The notes under the pieces are model-generated. The model was not told the DNA's origin, did not search any database, and saw only the letters and a list, made by a program, of their open reading frames with translations. Below, piece by piece: positions 49,485-58,479 of a stretch of DNA of 64,000 nt (the first letter of the stretch is position 1; each line of letters opens with the position of its first letter). The DNA comes from UBA7672 sp965279085 (GTDB lineage Bacteria > Pseudomonadota > Alphaproteobacteria > Caulobacterales > Hyphomonadaceae). A program made the translations under genes and the position numbers. The DNA lies in NCBI GenBank assembly GCA_965279085.1, contig OZ257149.1:3286001-3350000 (forward strand), in the 5' to 3' direction.

Positions 49485-50299
49485 AGGCAATCGGCGAGGC
49501 CTTCGCGGTAAGTCGGGAAGCCCGGCAACCAGCCCAGCGATGATTTGGTGCGGGCGTTCGAGACGCGCTTGCACTCGGCGTAGAAGCGTTGCGCGGCGGG
49601 GGAGAGGTTGGCGTCCTCGAAATTCACGGCGGGTGGCGGCGTGAGGCCGAGGAGTTGTGCGGCGTAGGTCAGCACGTCGTCTGCGGGCGCGGGTTCATCG
49701 TCGCAGATGTTGAAGACGCGGTGTGACGCGGGGTTCAGCATGGCGAGGCGGATGGCGGAGGCGATGTCGCTGACGTGGGCGCGGGAGAAGACCTGTCCGG
49801 GCTTCACGATGCGGCGGGCGCCGGGTTCGCGGACGCGGTCGAGTTGCGAGCGGCCGGGGCCGTAGATGCCGGGCAGGCGGAAGATGCGGGCGCCGAGTTC
49901 GGTCCATTGCTGTTCGGCGCGCATGCGGTTGGTGGCTTCGCGGCTCTGCGGATTGAGGGGCGTCTCTTCGAATGCCCAGCGGCCGCCGAGATCGCCATAG
50001 ACGCCGGTGGTGGAGAGATAGCCGATCCAGCTGGCGGTATGGGCCTTGTCTTCGAAGGCGCGGAAGGCGGGGCAGCCATTCTCGTCGGGCGGGACGGAGA
50101 TCAGCCATGCGGCGCCGGGCTTGGGCATGACATCCTGTCCGGGCCACAGGGCCACGCTCCAGCCTTGGGCTTTCAGCGGAGCGGCCGAGGCCTCGCTGCG
50201 CGTGGTTCCGGCGGACGTAACGCCGTCGGATTTCAGCATTCGGGCGAGTTCCGCCGCGACGTACCCGAAGCCGAATGCATGGAGCTGCGATGGGAGCAT
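49463..50299 (-). CDS. NAD(P)-dependent epimerase/dehydratase-like SDR
   Basis: 278 residues. FGFGYVAAELARML (GFGYVA Rossmann start), YLSTTGVYGDLGGRWAFEETPLNP with the catalytic-type Tyr, and RIFRLPGIYGPGRSQ are as in extended SDR proteins related to YeeZ. Several act on sugars or lipids, but no substrate can be assigned. It overlaps the hydrolase gene at its 3' end and is divergent from the TPR protein gene across 82 bases. Confidence 0.8.
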   Translation of the reverse strand: MLPSQLHAFGFGYVAAELARMLKSDGVTSAGTTRSEASAAPLKAQGWSVALWPGQDVMPKPGAAWLISVPPDENGCPAFRAFEDKAHTASWIGYLSTTGVYGDLGGRWAFEETPLNPQSREATNRMRAEQQWTELGARIFRLPGIYGPGRSQLDRVREPGARRIVKPGQVFSRAHVSDIASAIRLAMLNPASHRVFNICDDEPAPADDVLTYAAQLLGLTPPPAVNFEDANLSPAAQRFYAECKRVSNARTKSSLGWLPGFPTYREGLADCLQREAST

Positions 50300-50381
50300 G
50301 TTCTTGCCGTATTGATGCGGTAGGGCTTATGGGCCTGCCGGTCGCCGCTGACCAGCGGCGGCGTTTCAACGGACCCGGTTC

Positions 50382-51080
50382 ATGCGTTCAGTTATCCTGG
50401 TTTCGCTCCTGCTCGCTTGCGCGCCTTCTGCCTTTGCGCAGACGGAGGAGGAGCAGCTGAAGCAGTGCATCATCAAGATCGATACGGATGCCGAGGCCGC
50501 CTATCAGGACGGGCTCTCGTGGCTGGCGCGGGGCAATCGCCCTGCAGCGCGGCATTGCACGGCGCTGGCGCTGATTGCGCTGGGACAGGAAGCCGAGGGC
50601 GCGGCGCGGCTGGAAGAGCTGGCGAGTGCGCCGGATGCCGGCGGTCTCGAGGAGCGGGTCATCTATTTCGCGCAGTCCGGGAACGCCTGGCTGATAGCGG
50701 GCATGCCGGACGAGGCTGTCACGACTCTGACCAATGCGCTGAAGCTGCAGCCGGCGGATGGCGAGCTCTTCAAGGATCGCGCGCGCGCCTACGTCATGCT
50801 CAAGAAATGGCCGGAGGCGGCGAAGGATCTCGACAATGCGATTCAGCTGTCGGCGGGCGATGCCGAGGCCTATCGGCTGCGCGGTCATGCGCGGCTGAGG
50901 ATGGGCCAGCTCTCTGTCGCGTGGACCGACGTCGAGACGGCGATGAAGCTGGCGCCCAAGGACATCAACGTCGTCGTGCTGCGCGGTGATGTGCGCGAGG
51001 CGATGCGCCGGCAGGGACTGCCCGATCCGATCGAAGGCGAGATCGCGGACGCGCCGCACACGCGGATCGTGGGGAATTAG
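50382..51080 (+). CDS. Secreted tetratricopeptide-repeat protein
   Basis: 232 residues. Signal peptide with a cleavage-like site after AFAQ; about four TPR units follow, for example AVTTLTNALKLQPADGELFKDRARAYVMLKKWPEAAKDLDNAIQL and AEAYRLRGHARLRMGQLSVAWTDVETAMKLAP. It presumably binds other envelope proteins. Partners are unknown. Its end is 4 bases from the convergent mtgA gene. Confidence 0.83.
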   Translation: MRSVILVSLLLACAPSAFAQTEEEQLKQCIIKIDTDAEAAYQDGLSWLARGNRPAARHCTALALIALGQEAEGAARLEELASAPDAGGLEERVIYFAQSGNAWLIAGMPDEAVTTLTNALKLQPADGELFKDRARAYVMLKKWPEAAKDLDNAIQLSAGDAEAYRLRGHARLRMGQLSVAWTDVETAMKLAPKDINVVVLRGDVREAMRRQGLPDPIEGEIADAPHTRIVGN

Positions 51081-51084
51081 GCCG

Positions 51085-51957
51085 TCAGGGACCGACGACG
51101 CATTTGTCGAGGCCGTCGCGGCGGACCATGCCCATGAGGGCCTGGATCTTCGTGTTGCGGCGGCCGGTGGCGTAGTTGCCGGTGATCTTCCAGCGGTTGG
51201 GGCTGGGAAGGACGGCAGCGAGGGCCGCGGCCTGTCTTGGCGACAGGTCTTTTGCCGAAACGCCGAAGCGTTCCTGCGCGGCCATCTCGGCGCCGAAGAT
51301 GCCATCGCCCCATTCGGCGACGTTGAGATAGGTCTCCATGATGCGCGGCTTGGACCACATCCATTCCACGTTGACGGTGAACCAGGCCTCGAAGCCCTTC
51401 CGCACCCAGCCGCCGCCATTCCAGAGGAAGACGTTCTTGGCGGTCTGCTGCGAGATGGTGGAGGCGCCGCGAAGGTCGCCGCCGTTCTCGGCATCCTGCA
51501 TCGCCTTCTGGATGGCCTTGATGTCGAAGCCGTCGTGCGTGCAGAAATTCTGGTCCTCGGCCGCGATGACGGCGCGCACGAGGTGAGGCGAGATGTCCTT
51601 GAGGTCGACCCATTTCGAGCGGACCTCGACGCCCTTCATGGCGATGCCGGCCATGTTGAAGGTCGGCGGCGGGCCGGTCCAGCCGATGGTGAAGACAGCG
51701 AGCAGACTCAGGCCGACGAAGCTCACCGCCGCGATCGATGTCCATTTCAGGACGCCGACGGTGATGACACGCCAGAGCGGCTTTTCGTGGCCGTAGGGGT
51801 CGCCCTTCGGCATCATGCTGGCGCGCCAGCGGCCCAGCATTCCGCCCTTGGGTTCGGACGCACCGTCGCCTACCGCGTCGCCAAACGACTCGTCACGGCG
51901 CGGCTGATCCGCGGGGCTGTCGGGGTCAGGCGACCCGTCCGGCTTCTGGTCCAGCAT
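51085..51957 (-). CDS. mtgA: Monofunctional biosynthetic peptidoglycan transglycosylase
   Basis: 290 residues from ATG 51957, which has GAGGAA about 6 bases upstream; the longer frame would overlap queG too far. A Pro/Asp-rich cytosolic start, one membrane helix (about 80-100) and the GT51 domain: VRAVIAAEDQNFCTHDGFD (catalytic Glu), GASTISQQTAKNVFLW and ETYLNVAEWGDGIFGAEMAAQERFG. It polymerises lipid II into glycan strands. It overlaps the end of queG by 32 bases. Confidence 0.9.
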   Translation of the reverse strand: MLDQKPDGSPDPDSPADQPRRDESFGDAVGDGASEPKGGMLGRWRASMMPKGDPYGHEKPLWRVITVGVLKWTSIAAVSFVGLSLLAVFTIGWTGPPPTFNMAGIAMKGVEVRSKWVDLKDISPHLVRAVIAAEDQNFCTHDGFDIKAIQKAMQDAENGGDLRGASTISQQTAKNVFLWNGGGWVRKGFEAWFTVNVEWMWSKPRIMETYLNVAEWGDGIFGAEMAAQERFGVSAKDLSPRQAAALAAVLPSPNRWKITGNYATGRRNTKIQALMGMVRRDGLDKCVVGP

Positions 51958-53071
51958 CCCATTCCTCACATACAGCGGGATCGGATTCGACGTGGCGTCG
52001 GCTACGGCGTTCAGTTTCGAAGGCGAAAGGAGAGAGTGACCCCAGAGCCCAGACGGCCGCGCCCCGTACAAGCGGCGATGCGTCGTCCAATCGCTGGATA
52101 CACACATCCGCGAGTCCCGTCTTGTCAGTTTTTTGGGAGCCTGAGTTTCCAAGGGCCACGATCACATTCCTGACGAACCGGTCACGTCCGATCCGCTTGA
52201 TGGGAGAGCCGGCGAAAACCTCCCGGAAAGCAGCATCGTCTAGTTGTGCGAGGTCAGCCAGCAACGGTGCGGTCAGTTCGGCCCTGGGATGAAAGGCCGC
52301 ATCCCGGGCCGTGCTCGCGAACTTGTTCCACGGACAGACGGCGAGGCAGTCGTCGCAGCCATAGATGCGGTTACCCATCGCGCGTCGGAATTCGCGCGGG
52401 ATCGGACCCTGCTGCTCGATCGTGAGATACGAGATGCAGCGGCGGGCATCGAGCTGGTAGGGCGCGGGGAAGGCCTTCGTCGGGCAGATGTCGAGGCAGG
52501 CCGTGCAGCTTCCGCAGGAGTCATTTGACGCGGCGTCGGGCGTGAGGTCGGCGCTGGTGAGCATGACGCCGAGAAAGAGCCACGAGCCGAAGTCACGGCT
52601 GACGAGGTTGGTGTGCTTGCCCTGCCAGCCGATGCCGGAGCGATGGGCGAGCGGCTTTTCCATCAGTGGCGCGGTGTCGACGAAAATCTTCACGTCGTGA
52701 CCGGTGTCGCGTGCGAACTGGGAGGCAAGCTGCTTGAGGCGGCGCTTCATCAGGTCGTGGTAGTCGACGTTCTGCGCATAGACCGAAATGGTTGCGTGAG
52801 CGGGATGAGTGAGCGGTTCTAGCGGGTCGTGCTTCGGTCCGTAATTGAGGCCGACGACCAGCGCCGATTTCGCATCCGGCCACATCGATGTGGGATGGCG
52901 GCGGCGTTCGAGCGTTTCCTCCATCCAGCCCATGTCGCCATGGCGGCCGGCGGCGACGAAGCTCGCGAGATGGTCGCCAGCGGCCCACGCCGCATCGGCC
53001 CGGGCGATGCGGGCGACGTCGAAGCCGAGCGCTTTCGCGCTTGCCTTGAGTTGATCTTCGAGTGTGGACAC
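51926..53071 (-). CDS. queG: Epoxyqueuosine reductase QueG
   Basis: 381 residues from a GTG. The N-terminal B12-binding-type region contains GWMEETLERRRHPTSMWPDAKSALVVGLNY; two 4Fe-4S cluster groups are CGSCTACLDICPTKAF and CDDCLAVCPWNKFA. It reduces epoxyqueuosine to queuosine in tRNA as the last step of the pathway, using a cobalamin cofactor. C-terminal HEAT-like end (VRGAAVWALGSL). Divergent from the Anbu operon. Confidence 0.93.
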   Translation of the reverse strand: MSTLEDQLKASAKALGFDVARIARADAAWAAGDHLASFVAAGRHGDMGWMEETLERRRHPTSMWPDAKSALVVGLNYGPKHDPLEPLTHPAHATISVYAQNVDYHDLMKRRLKQLASQFARDTGHDVKIFVDTAPLMEKPLAHRSGIGWQGKHTNLVSRDFGSWLFLGVMLTSADLTPDAASNDSCGSCTACLDICPTKAFPAPYQLDARRCISYLTIEQQGPIPREFRRAMGNRIYGCDDCLAVCPWNKFASTARDAAFHPRAELTAPLLADLAQLDDAAFREVFAGSPIKRIGRDRFVRNVIVALGNSGSQKTDKTGLADVCIQRLDDASPLVRGAAVWALGSLSPFAFETERRSRRHVESDPAVCEEWDAGPEAGRVA

Positions 53072-53219
53072 GGTTTTTACTGCTGGGCCGTCTCTATCAT
53101 GCCCTTTGGGAAGGGCTTCCGCTTTTGATGCCTAAAGAATAGGCAGGGGTGACCGCTGCCGGAAAGGGTCAGGCTGGGCGCCTTCACAGGGCGCTGGCCA
53201 CGGCTAGGACTGGGTGGGC

Positions 53220-54626
53220 ATGTACAACGAGATGTTCGCAGACGACCGGTCGGTCCGGGGCCCCTATGAAAAGGTGGCCGAATGGATCAATGCTGCCGGG
53301 GTCGACCTGCTGAAGCTGCGCCAGAGCGAGGCGGAGGCGATCTTCCGCAAGATCGGCATCACCTTCGCTGTCTATGGCGAGGGCGGGGACCCGGAGCGGC
53401 TGATCCCGTTCGACCTGATCCCGCGCGTGTTCGGGGCGAGCGAGTGGCGGCGGCTGTCGCGGGGGATCAAGCAGCGGTCGCGCGCGCTGAACGCGTTTCT
53501 TTATGACGTCTATCACCGCGGCGAGATCATGCGCGCGGGGATCATTCCCGAGGAGCTGGTCTACCAGAACGAAGCCTTCCTGCCGGAGATGGTGGGCGTC
53601 GATCCGCCGGGGCGGGTCTACAGCCACATTGTCGGCGTCGATATCGTGCGGACGGATGGCGACCGCTTCCAGGTGCTGGAGGACAATTGCCGGACGCCGT
53701 CGGGCGTCTCCTACATGCTCGAGAACCGCGAGATCATGATGCGGATGTTTCCGCAGCTGTTCCAGGCGGGGATTGTCGAGAGCGTCGACAGCTATCCGGG
53801 GATGCTGAAGAAGACGCTGGAGGAAGTGGCGCCGATCAAGTGCGATGATGATCCAACCGTGGTGCTGCTGACGCCGGGCTCGCTGAACTCGGCTTACTAC
53901 GAGCATTCTTTCCTCGCCGACCTGATGGGCATCGAGCTGGTGGAGCCGCAGGACCTGTTCGTGGAGAACGGGCTCTGCTGGATGCGCACGACGCGCGGGC
54001 CGCGGCGGGTGGACGTAATCTACCGGCGGATCGACGACACTTATATCGACCCGCTGGCGTTCAAGCCGGACTCGCTGCTGGGCGTGCCGGGGCTGTTCAA
54101 CGTCTATCGTTCGGGCGGCGTGACCTTGTGCTCGGCGCCGGGGGCGGGCGTGGCGGACGACAAGGCGATCTACGTCTTCGTGCCGGACATGATCAAATTC
54201 TATCTCGGCGAGAAGCCGATCCTCGAGAATGTGCAAACGTGGCGGTGCGCCATGCCCGACGATTGCAAGTATGTGATCGAGAACCTCAAGGACCTCGTCG
54301 TGAAGCGGGTTCACGGGTCTGGCGGTTATGGGATGCTGATCGGGCCGCATGCGGCGAAGAAGGAGATCGAGGCGTTCCGCGCCAAGATCAAGGCGAACCC
54401 GAGCGAGTTCATCGCCCAGCCGACGCTTGATCTCTCAACCGCGCCGATCCTCGGCAATGAAGGCGTGGAGGATCGCCATGTCGACTTCCGGCCGTACTGC
54501 CTCGTCGGCAAGGAGATCAGGCTGACGCCGGGCGGGCTGACGCGTGTTGCACTCAAGAAGGGATCGCTGGTCGTGAACTCGTCGCAGGGCGGCGGGGTCA
54601 AGGACACGTGGATCCTGGCGGATTGA
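53220..54626 (+). CDS. Circularly permuted ATP-grasp protein (Anbu operon)
   Basis: 468 residues (a GTG at 53214 would add two). The order of ATP-grasp segments is rearranged (DUF404/407 type): PGSLNSAYYEHSFLADLMG, VLEDNCRTPSGVSYMLENRE (acidic metal-binding region), and late KRVHGSGGYGMLIGP (phosphate loop) with FIAQPTLDLSTAP. Likely forms an amide or peptide bond with ATP. First of a four-gene unit that ends with the proteasome-like Anbu, a combination known in many proteobacteria, where its substrate is still unclear. Divergent from queG. Confidence 0.9.
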   Translation: MYNEMFADDRSVRGPYEKVAEWINAAGVDLLKLRQSEAEAIFRKIGITFAVYGEGGDPERLIPFDLIPRVFGASEWRRLSRGIKQRSRALNAFLYDVYHRGEIMRAGIIPEELVYQNEAFLPEMVGVDPPGRVYSHIVGVDIVRTDGDRFQVLEDNCRTPSGVSYMLENREIMMRMFPQLFQAGIVESVDSYPGMLKKTLEEVAPIKCDDDPTVVLLTPGSLNSAYYEHSFLADLMGIELVEPQDLFVENGLCWMRTTRGPRRVDVIYRRIDDTYIDPLAFKPDSLLGVPGLFNVYRSGGVTLCSAPGAGVADDKAIYVFVPDMIKFYLGEKPILENVQTWRCAMPDDCKYVIENLKDLVVKRVHGSGGYGMLIGPHAAKKEIEAFRAKIKANPSEFIAQPTLDLSTAPILGNEGVEDRHVDFRPYCLVGKEIRLTPGGLTRVALKKGSLVVNSSQGGGVKDTWILAD

Positions 54627-54630
54627 TGCG

Positions 54631-55560
54631 ATGCTGAGCCGTACCGCAGAGAACCTGTTCTGGATGGGCCGCTACATGGAGCGGGCGGACGCGACCGCGC
54701 GCCTGATCGAGATGGGCCATCGCATGGCGATGGTGCCCGGCTCGAACGAGATGGAGGAGTGGCGGTCGGTCGCTGCGGCGTCCGGGTCTGCGCCGGATAT
54801 CGCAGGCGAGGCGAAGCTTAACCCCGGCTCGGTTGTGCAGCGGTTGCTGCTCGATCCGGACAATCTTTCCTCGATCCGCTCGTCGCTCACGGCGGCGCGC
54901 GCCAACGGTCGTGCGGTGCGGACGGCGCTGACGCAGGACATGTGGGAGTCGCTCAACGATGGCTGGCGCCAGCTTGGGCAGATGGACGCCGAGACGGCGC
55001 TGAAGAACCTGCCGTCGCTGCTGGAGTGGACCAAGAACCGCACGGCGGCATTCCGGGGCGCGACGGAAGGGTCGCTGCTGCGCAATGACGGCTATTATTT
55101 CCTGCGCATGGGCGGGCTCCTTGAGCGCGCCGACATGACGCTCCGCCTGCTCGACGTGAAATACTATGTGCTGCTGCCCGAGACGGACGTGGTCGGCGGC
55201 GGACGCGACTATCACCAGTGGACCAGCGTGCTGCGGGCGACATCAGCGCTGCGGGCGTATCACCATGTCTACAAGGGCGACTACACGCCTTGGGGGATCG
55301 CCGACTTCCTGATCCTCAACGCCATCTTCCCGCGCTCGGTCGCGTACTGCTATCGTACGATCGGGCGGTTCCTCGACGACCTCGGCGATCTTTATGGCGA
55401 GAAGGGCGCGCCGCAGGCGATCGCCCGTGACATGGTCGGACGGCTCGGCGGCATGGAAATCAACGCGCTGTTCCAGAGCGGCCTGCACCAGTTCATCGCC
55501 GACGCCATCGGCACGACAAGGCAGTTGTCGGCCGAGATCAGCAAGGCCTATCACTTCTAG
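54631..55560 (+). CDS. Alpha-E domain protein (Anbu operon)
   Basis: 309 residues, almost all helical. LSRTAENLFWMGRYMERADATARLIEMG at the start and VLRATSALRAYHHVYKG ... VADFLILNAIFPRSVAYCYRTI are the alpha-E hallmarks. The family accompanies the permuted ATP-grasp protein and transglutaminase in operons; enzyme activity is not established. It starts 4 bases after the ATP-grasp gene and the transglutaminase gene begins 6 bases after its end. Confidence 0.88.
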   Translation: MLSRTAENLFWMGRYMERADATARLIEMGHRMAMVPGSNEMEEWRSVAAASGSAPDIAGEAKLNPGSVVQRLLLDPDNLSSIRSSLTAARANGRAVRTALTQDMWESLNDGWRQLGQMDAETALKNLPSLLEWTKNRTAAFRGATEGSLLRNDGYYFLRMGGLLERADMTLRLLDVKYYVLLPETDVVGGGRDYHQWTSVLRATSALRAYHHVYKGDYTPWGIADFLILNAIFPRSVAYCYRTIGRFLDDLGDLYGEKGAPQAIARDMVGRLGGMEINALFQSGLHQFIADAIGTTRQLSAEISKAYHF

Positions 55561-55566
55561 GAATTC

Positions 55567-56406
55567 ATGCGCCTCAACGTCCGCCATGCCACGACATACA
55601 GCTACGATCCGCCAGCGGATCGCTGCGCGCTGCGTCTGCGGCTATATCCGCCGGCATTCGACAGCCAGAAGGTGCTGAGCTGGAAGGTGAGCGTGAATGG
55701 CCAGCCCGTACCCGCCCTGATGACGACGGCGACGGGTGATCGCGAGTCGATCTGGACCGTTGCCGATGCGACGCCGGAAGTCGCGATCACGGCGGAGGGC
55801 GAGGTCGAGGTTCACGACACGGCGGGCGTGGTGCGCGGGTTGAAGGACACGGTGCGGCCCGTGGTCTATCTCCGCCCGACGCCGCTGACGCAAACGGACA
55901 AGCGCATCGACGCACTGGCCGAGGGCATTGCGGCGGGCAAGCCGCTGGATCGCATGCATGCTCTATTCAACGCGGTTGCCGACGCGGTGACATACAAGCC
56001 GGCGTCGACGACATCGGCGACCACGGCCGCGCAGGCGCTCAAGGCCGGGCAGGGCGTCTGCCAGGATCACGCGCATGTCTTCATCGCCGCCGCGCGCACG
56101 ATGCGGGTGCCGGCGCGCTATGTGGTCGGTTACCTGCTCGCGCCCGAGGCGAACCTCACCGAAACGCACGCATGGGCCGAGGCCTGGGTGCAGGACATCG
56201 GCTGGGTCGGCTTCGATGCGGCAAATAGGCTCTGCCCCACGGACCGGTATGTGCGGCTGGGCTGCGGCCTGGACGCGGCCGACGCCGCGCCCATCCGCGG
56301 AAACGTGTCCGGCATGCACGAAGAGCGGCTTAGCGCCTCGGTCGACATCAGCCCGGCGCAGGGGCAGACTCAGTCCCAGAATCAGGAAGGCCAGACGCAG
56401 CAGTAG
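55567..56406 (+). CDS. Transglutaminase-like cysteine protease (Anbu operon)
   Basis: 279 residues. N-terminal beta-rich MRLNVRHATTYSYDPPADRCALRLRLYPP and then the transglutaminase core with Cys in GQGVCQDHAHVFIAAAR, His in ETHAWAEAWVQD and Asp in GFDAANRLCP. It could remake or cleave the bond formed by the ATP-grasp partner. Third gene of the four; Anbu follows after 57 bases that hold no other gene. Confidence 0.9.
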   Translation: MRLNVRHATTYSYDPPADRCALRLRLYPPAFDSQKVLSWKVSVNGQPVPALMTTATGDRESIWTVADATPEVAITAEGEVEVHDTAGVVRGLKDTVRPVVYLRPTPLTQTDKRIDALAEGIAAGKPLDRMHALFNAVADAVTYKPASTTSATTAAQALKAGQGVCQDHAHVFIAAARTMRVPARYVVGYLLAPEANLTETHAWAEAWVQDIGWVGFDAANRLCPTDRYVRLGCGLDAADAAPIRGNVSGMHEERLSASVDISPAQGQTQSQNQEGQTQQ

Positions 56407-56463
56407 CTGGCTTTAGGGGAACGGCTGTAGGAACGCCTTGGCGTTCGGGGAATTGGGACGGAA

Positions 56464-57198
56464 ATGACGTACTGCGTTGGCCTCAAGCTCAAGGCTGGCC
56501 TTGTGCTGCTGTCGGACACCCGAACGAATGCGGGCGTCGACAACATCGCGCGTTTCCGGAAGATGTTCCTGTTCGAGGAGCCGGGCGAGCGCGTGGTGGC
56601 GCTGCTGTGCGCCGGCAATCTCGGCATCACGCAGGGCGTCGTCACGCATCTCACCTCCGCCGTGAAGAGCAGCCGCATCGATCCAGAAATCGAAAGCCTC
56701 ATGACCTGCGACACGCTCTATCGCGGCGCGCAGATGGTCGGCGAGGCGATGCGCGACGTGCAGAAGCGCGACCGGGCCGAGATCGAGGCGCAGGGATCGG
56801 CGGCGGATGCGACCATCATCATGGCGGGCCAGAGGAAGGGCGGCGACCTGCGCCTGTTCCTCATCTACACCGCCGGCAATTTCATCGAGGCGGGCGAGGA
56901 CACGCCTTACATGCAAATTGGCGAGCACAAGTATGGCAAGCCGATCCTCGACCGCGTGATCCGCCCGGACACGACGATCGAGGAAGCCGTGAAGGCGGCG
57001 CTGGTGAGCATGGACTCGACGCTGCGTTCAAATCTCTCCGTTGGCATGCCGCTGGACTTGTGCGTGATCCCCGCCAACGAGTTCAAGGCGAAGGCGCAGC
57101 GCATCGAGAGCGACCACAAGGAATTCCGCCAGATCAGCGACTCGTGGGCGGCCTCGCTGCGCACGGCATTCAACGCGCTGCCGGAAGTGAAGCTTTAG
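56464..57198 (+). CDS. Anbu: proteasome-like ancestral beta-subunit peptidase
   Basis: 244 residues. Starts M-T-Y-C-V-G-L-K-L, so Met removal exposes Thr1, the proteasomal nucleophile. Proteasome-fold markers: LSDTRTNAG, KMFLFEEPGERVVALLCAGNLG and SADATIIMAGQRKGGDLRLFLIY (Gly-rich strand after the loop). Anbu assembles into a self-contained open ring complex related to HslV and 20S beta subunits. It closes the four-gene unit, and a long inverted repeat follows five bases after the stop. Confidence 0.93.
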   Translation: MTYCVGLKLKAGLVLLSDTRTNAGVDNIARFRKMFLFEEPGERVVALLCAGNLGITQGVVTHLTSAVKSSRIDPEIESLMTCDTLYRGAQMVGEAMRDVQKRDRAEIEAQGSAADATIIMAGQRKGGDLRLFLIYTAGNFIEAGEDTPYMQIGEHKYGKPILDRVIRPDTTIEEAVKAALVSMDSTLRSNLSVGMPLDLCVIPANEFKAKAQRIESDHKEFRQISDSWAASLRTAFNALPEVKL

Positions 57199-57202
57199 AT
57201 AG

Positions 57203-57296
57203 CGGACCGCCGGGCTCCTGCTCGGCAGTCGCTGCGCAGCAGCGAACAGGCAGCGTCGCTACGCGCCGCTCTGCCGGGCAGGAGCCCGGCGGTCCG
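57203..57296. repeat. Long inverted repeat downstream of anbu
   Basis: 26-base arms at 57203-57228 and 57271-57296 pair with one mismatch (GGACCGCCGGGCTCCTGC... and its complement) around a 42-base loop that itself contains a small CGCTGCGCAGCAGCG dyad. G+C-rich and without a T-run, so a repetitive-element-type hairpin that may also serve as an mRNA-end or termination structure. Confidence 0.75.
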
Positions 57297-57345
57297 ACCC
57301 GCTACACTCCACGTATTTGCCTGAATCGTTTAGGATGAGTTGGGT

Positions 57346-58092
57346 ATGATCGCAGCGTTCCGGGTCATCTCTGCATTCCTGCTTCTCGCACTTTTCGCGT
57401 GCGGCGGCGCGCAGCAGCAGGCGTCTGTGCGCGAAGCCCGCACGTTCGAAAGCGATCAGTTCACCGTATGCGCTTACGACTCGCGACGGCATGAGTTGCG
57501 GCTCACGCAGCAGTCGGCGGATGGCAAGGCGTATCGCGGGTTCACGCGGTTGTCGCAGGATGTTGTCGCGGACGAGATCGCGTTCGCGATGAATGCGGGG
57601 ATGTTCGACGACAAGGGCGCGCCGATCGGGCTCTATGTCGAGCATGGACAGGAACTGCACGCGATCAGCACGACGGACGGGCCGGGCAATTTCCATCTCA
57701 AACCTAACGGCGTCTTCTGGGTGGATGTGGCGGGCGATCCGCATGTGTCGACGACAGGCGCCTACCTGGCCGAGAACCCCGATCCGCTATGGGCGACGCA
57801 GTCGGGGCCGATGCTCGTGATCGGCGGCCAGTTGCATCCCGAATTCCAGCCGGATGGCAATTCGCGCCATGTGCGCAATGGCGTGGGCGTGAGCGACAAG
57901 CACGCGGCGGTGTTTGTGATCAGCGAGCGGCCGGTGTCGTTTGGCAAGCTGGCTCGGTTCTTTCGCGACGAGCTGAAATGTCCCGATGCGCTGTATCTCG
58001 ACGGCACGGTGTCGGGCCTGTGGGCGCCGTCGCTGGGGCGGATGGACAAGGCGTTCCCGCTCGGGCCGCTGGTGACGATCAGGTTCCCTTGA
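57346..58092 (+). CDS. Phosphodiester glycosidase-domain (NAGPA-like) lipoprotein
   Basis: 248 residues from ATG 57346. LLLALFACGG suggests a lipoprotein (LFAC). The domain has AFAMNAGMFDDKGAPIGLYVEHG, GPMLVIGGQLHP and DALYLDGTVSGLWAP, typical of the DUF2233/NAGPA family, whose human member uncovers mannose-6-phosphate. Bacterial members cleave exopolysaccharide or wall-type phosphodiester glycans; target unknown. It converges on the GIY-YIG-like gene with a 14-base overlap. Confidence 0.82.
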   Translation: MIAAFRVISAFLLLALFACGGAQQQASVREARTFESDQFTVCAYDSRRHELRLTQQSADGKAYRGFTRLSQDVVADEIAFAMNAGMFDDKGAPIGLYVEHGQELHAISTTDGPGNFHLKPNGVFWVDVAGDPHVSTTGAYLAENPDPLWATQSGPMLVIGGQLHPEFQPDGNSRHVRNGVGVSDKHAAVFVISERPVSFGKLARFFRDELKCPDALYLDGTVSGLWAPSLGRMDKAFPLGPLVTIRFP

Positions 58093-58426
58093 TCGTCCCG
58101 GCGCCGAGTTCCTGGCGCCAGTGGGCGGCGCGTTCCATGCGCAGCAGTTCGATCGCGTGCGTGTCGGTCTCGGTGAAGCGTTCAAGAATGTCGTAACTGA
58201 AGGCCGCCTCGCCACTCGTCTTCCATGACGCCTGCACATCGACATTGGACAGGCGGCCGCCGGCGAGGCGCGCCCACAGGCCGTTCTTCTGCGCGTCGAG
58301 ATTGCGGCTGACGCCGACCCACGTTTCCCCGGTTGCAGAATTGCGCAGCGCGAACACGCCATCCTGCGGCGGGCGATCCTCGGCATACTGCCGGAGCAGT
58401 TCCTTGCGGCGGGCGTTGTCGACCAT
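58079..58426 (-). CDS. GIY-YIG-like protein
   Basis: 115 residues from ATG 58426 with GAGGAGG about 8 bases upstream. KELLRQYAEDRPPQDGVFALRNSATGETWVGVSRN is the GIY-YIG-like start, although the paired tyrosines are replaced (GVFAL, WVGVSRN), and the last part has IELLRMERAAHWRQELG. Close family members occur as free-standing proteins in alphaproteobacteria. Given the altered motifs, nuclease activity is uncertain. Confidence 0.72.
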   Translation of the reverse strand: MVDNARRKELLRQYAEDRPPQDGVFALRNSATGETWVGVSRNLDAQKNGLWARLAGGRLSNVDVQASWKTSGEAAFSYDILERFTETDTHAIELLRMERAAHWRQELGAGTIKGT

Positions 58427-58479
58427 GACGACCTCCTCTTTACCCGGATAAAAAGAGCAACGGTCGTGGCTGTCGCAGG

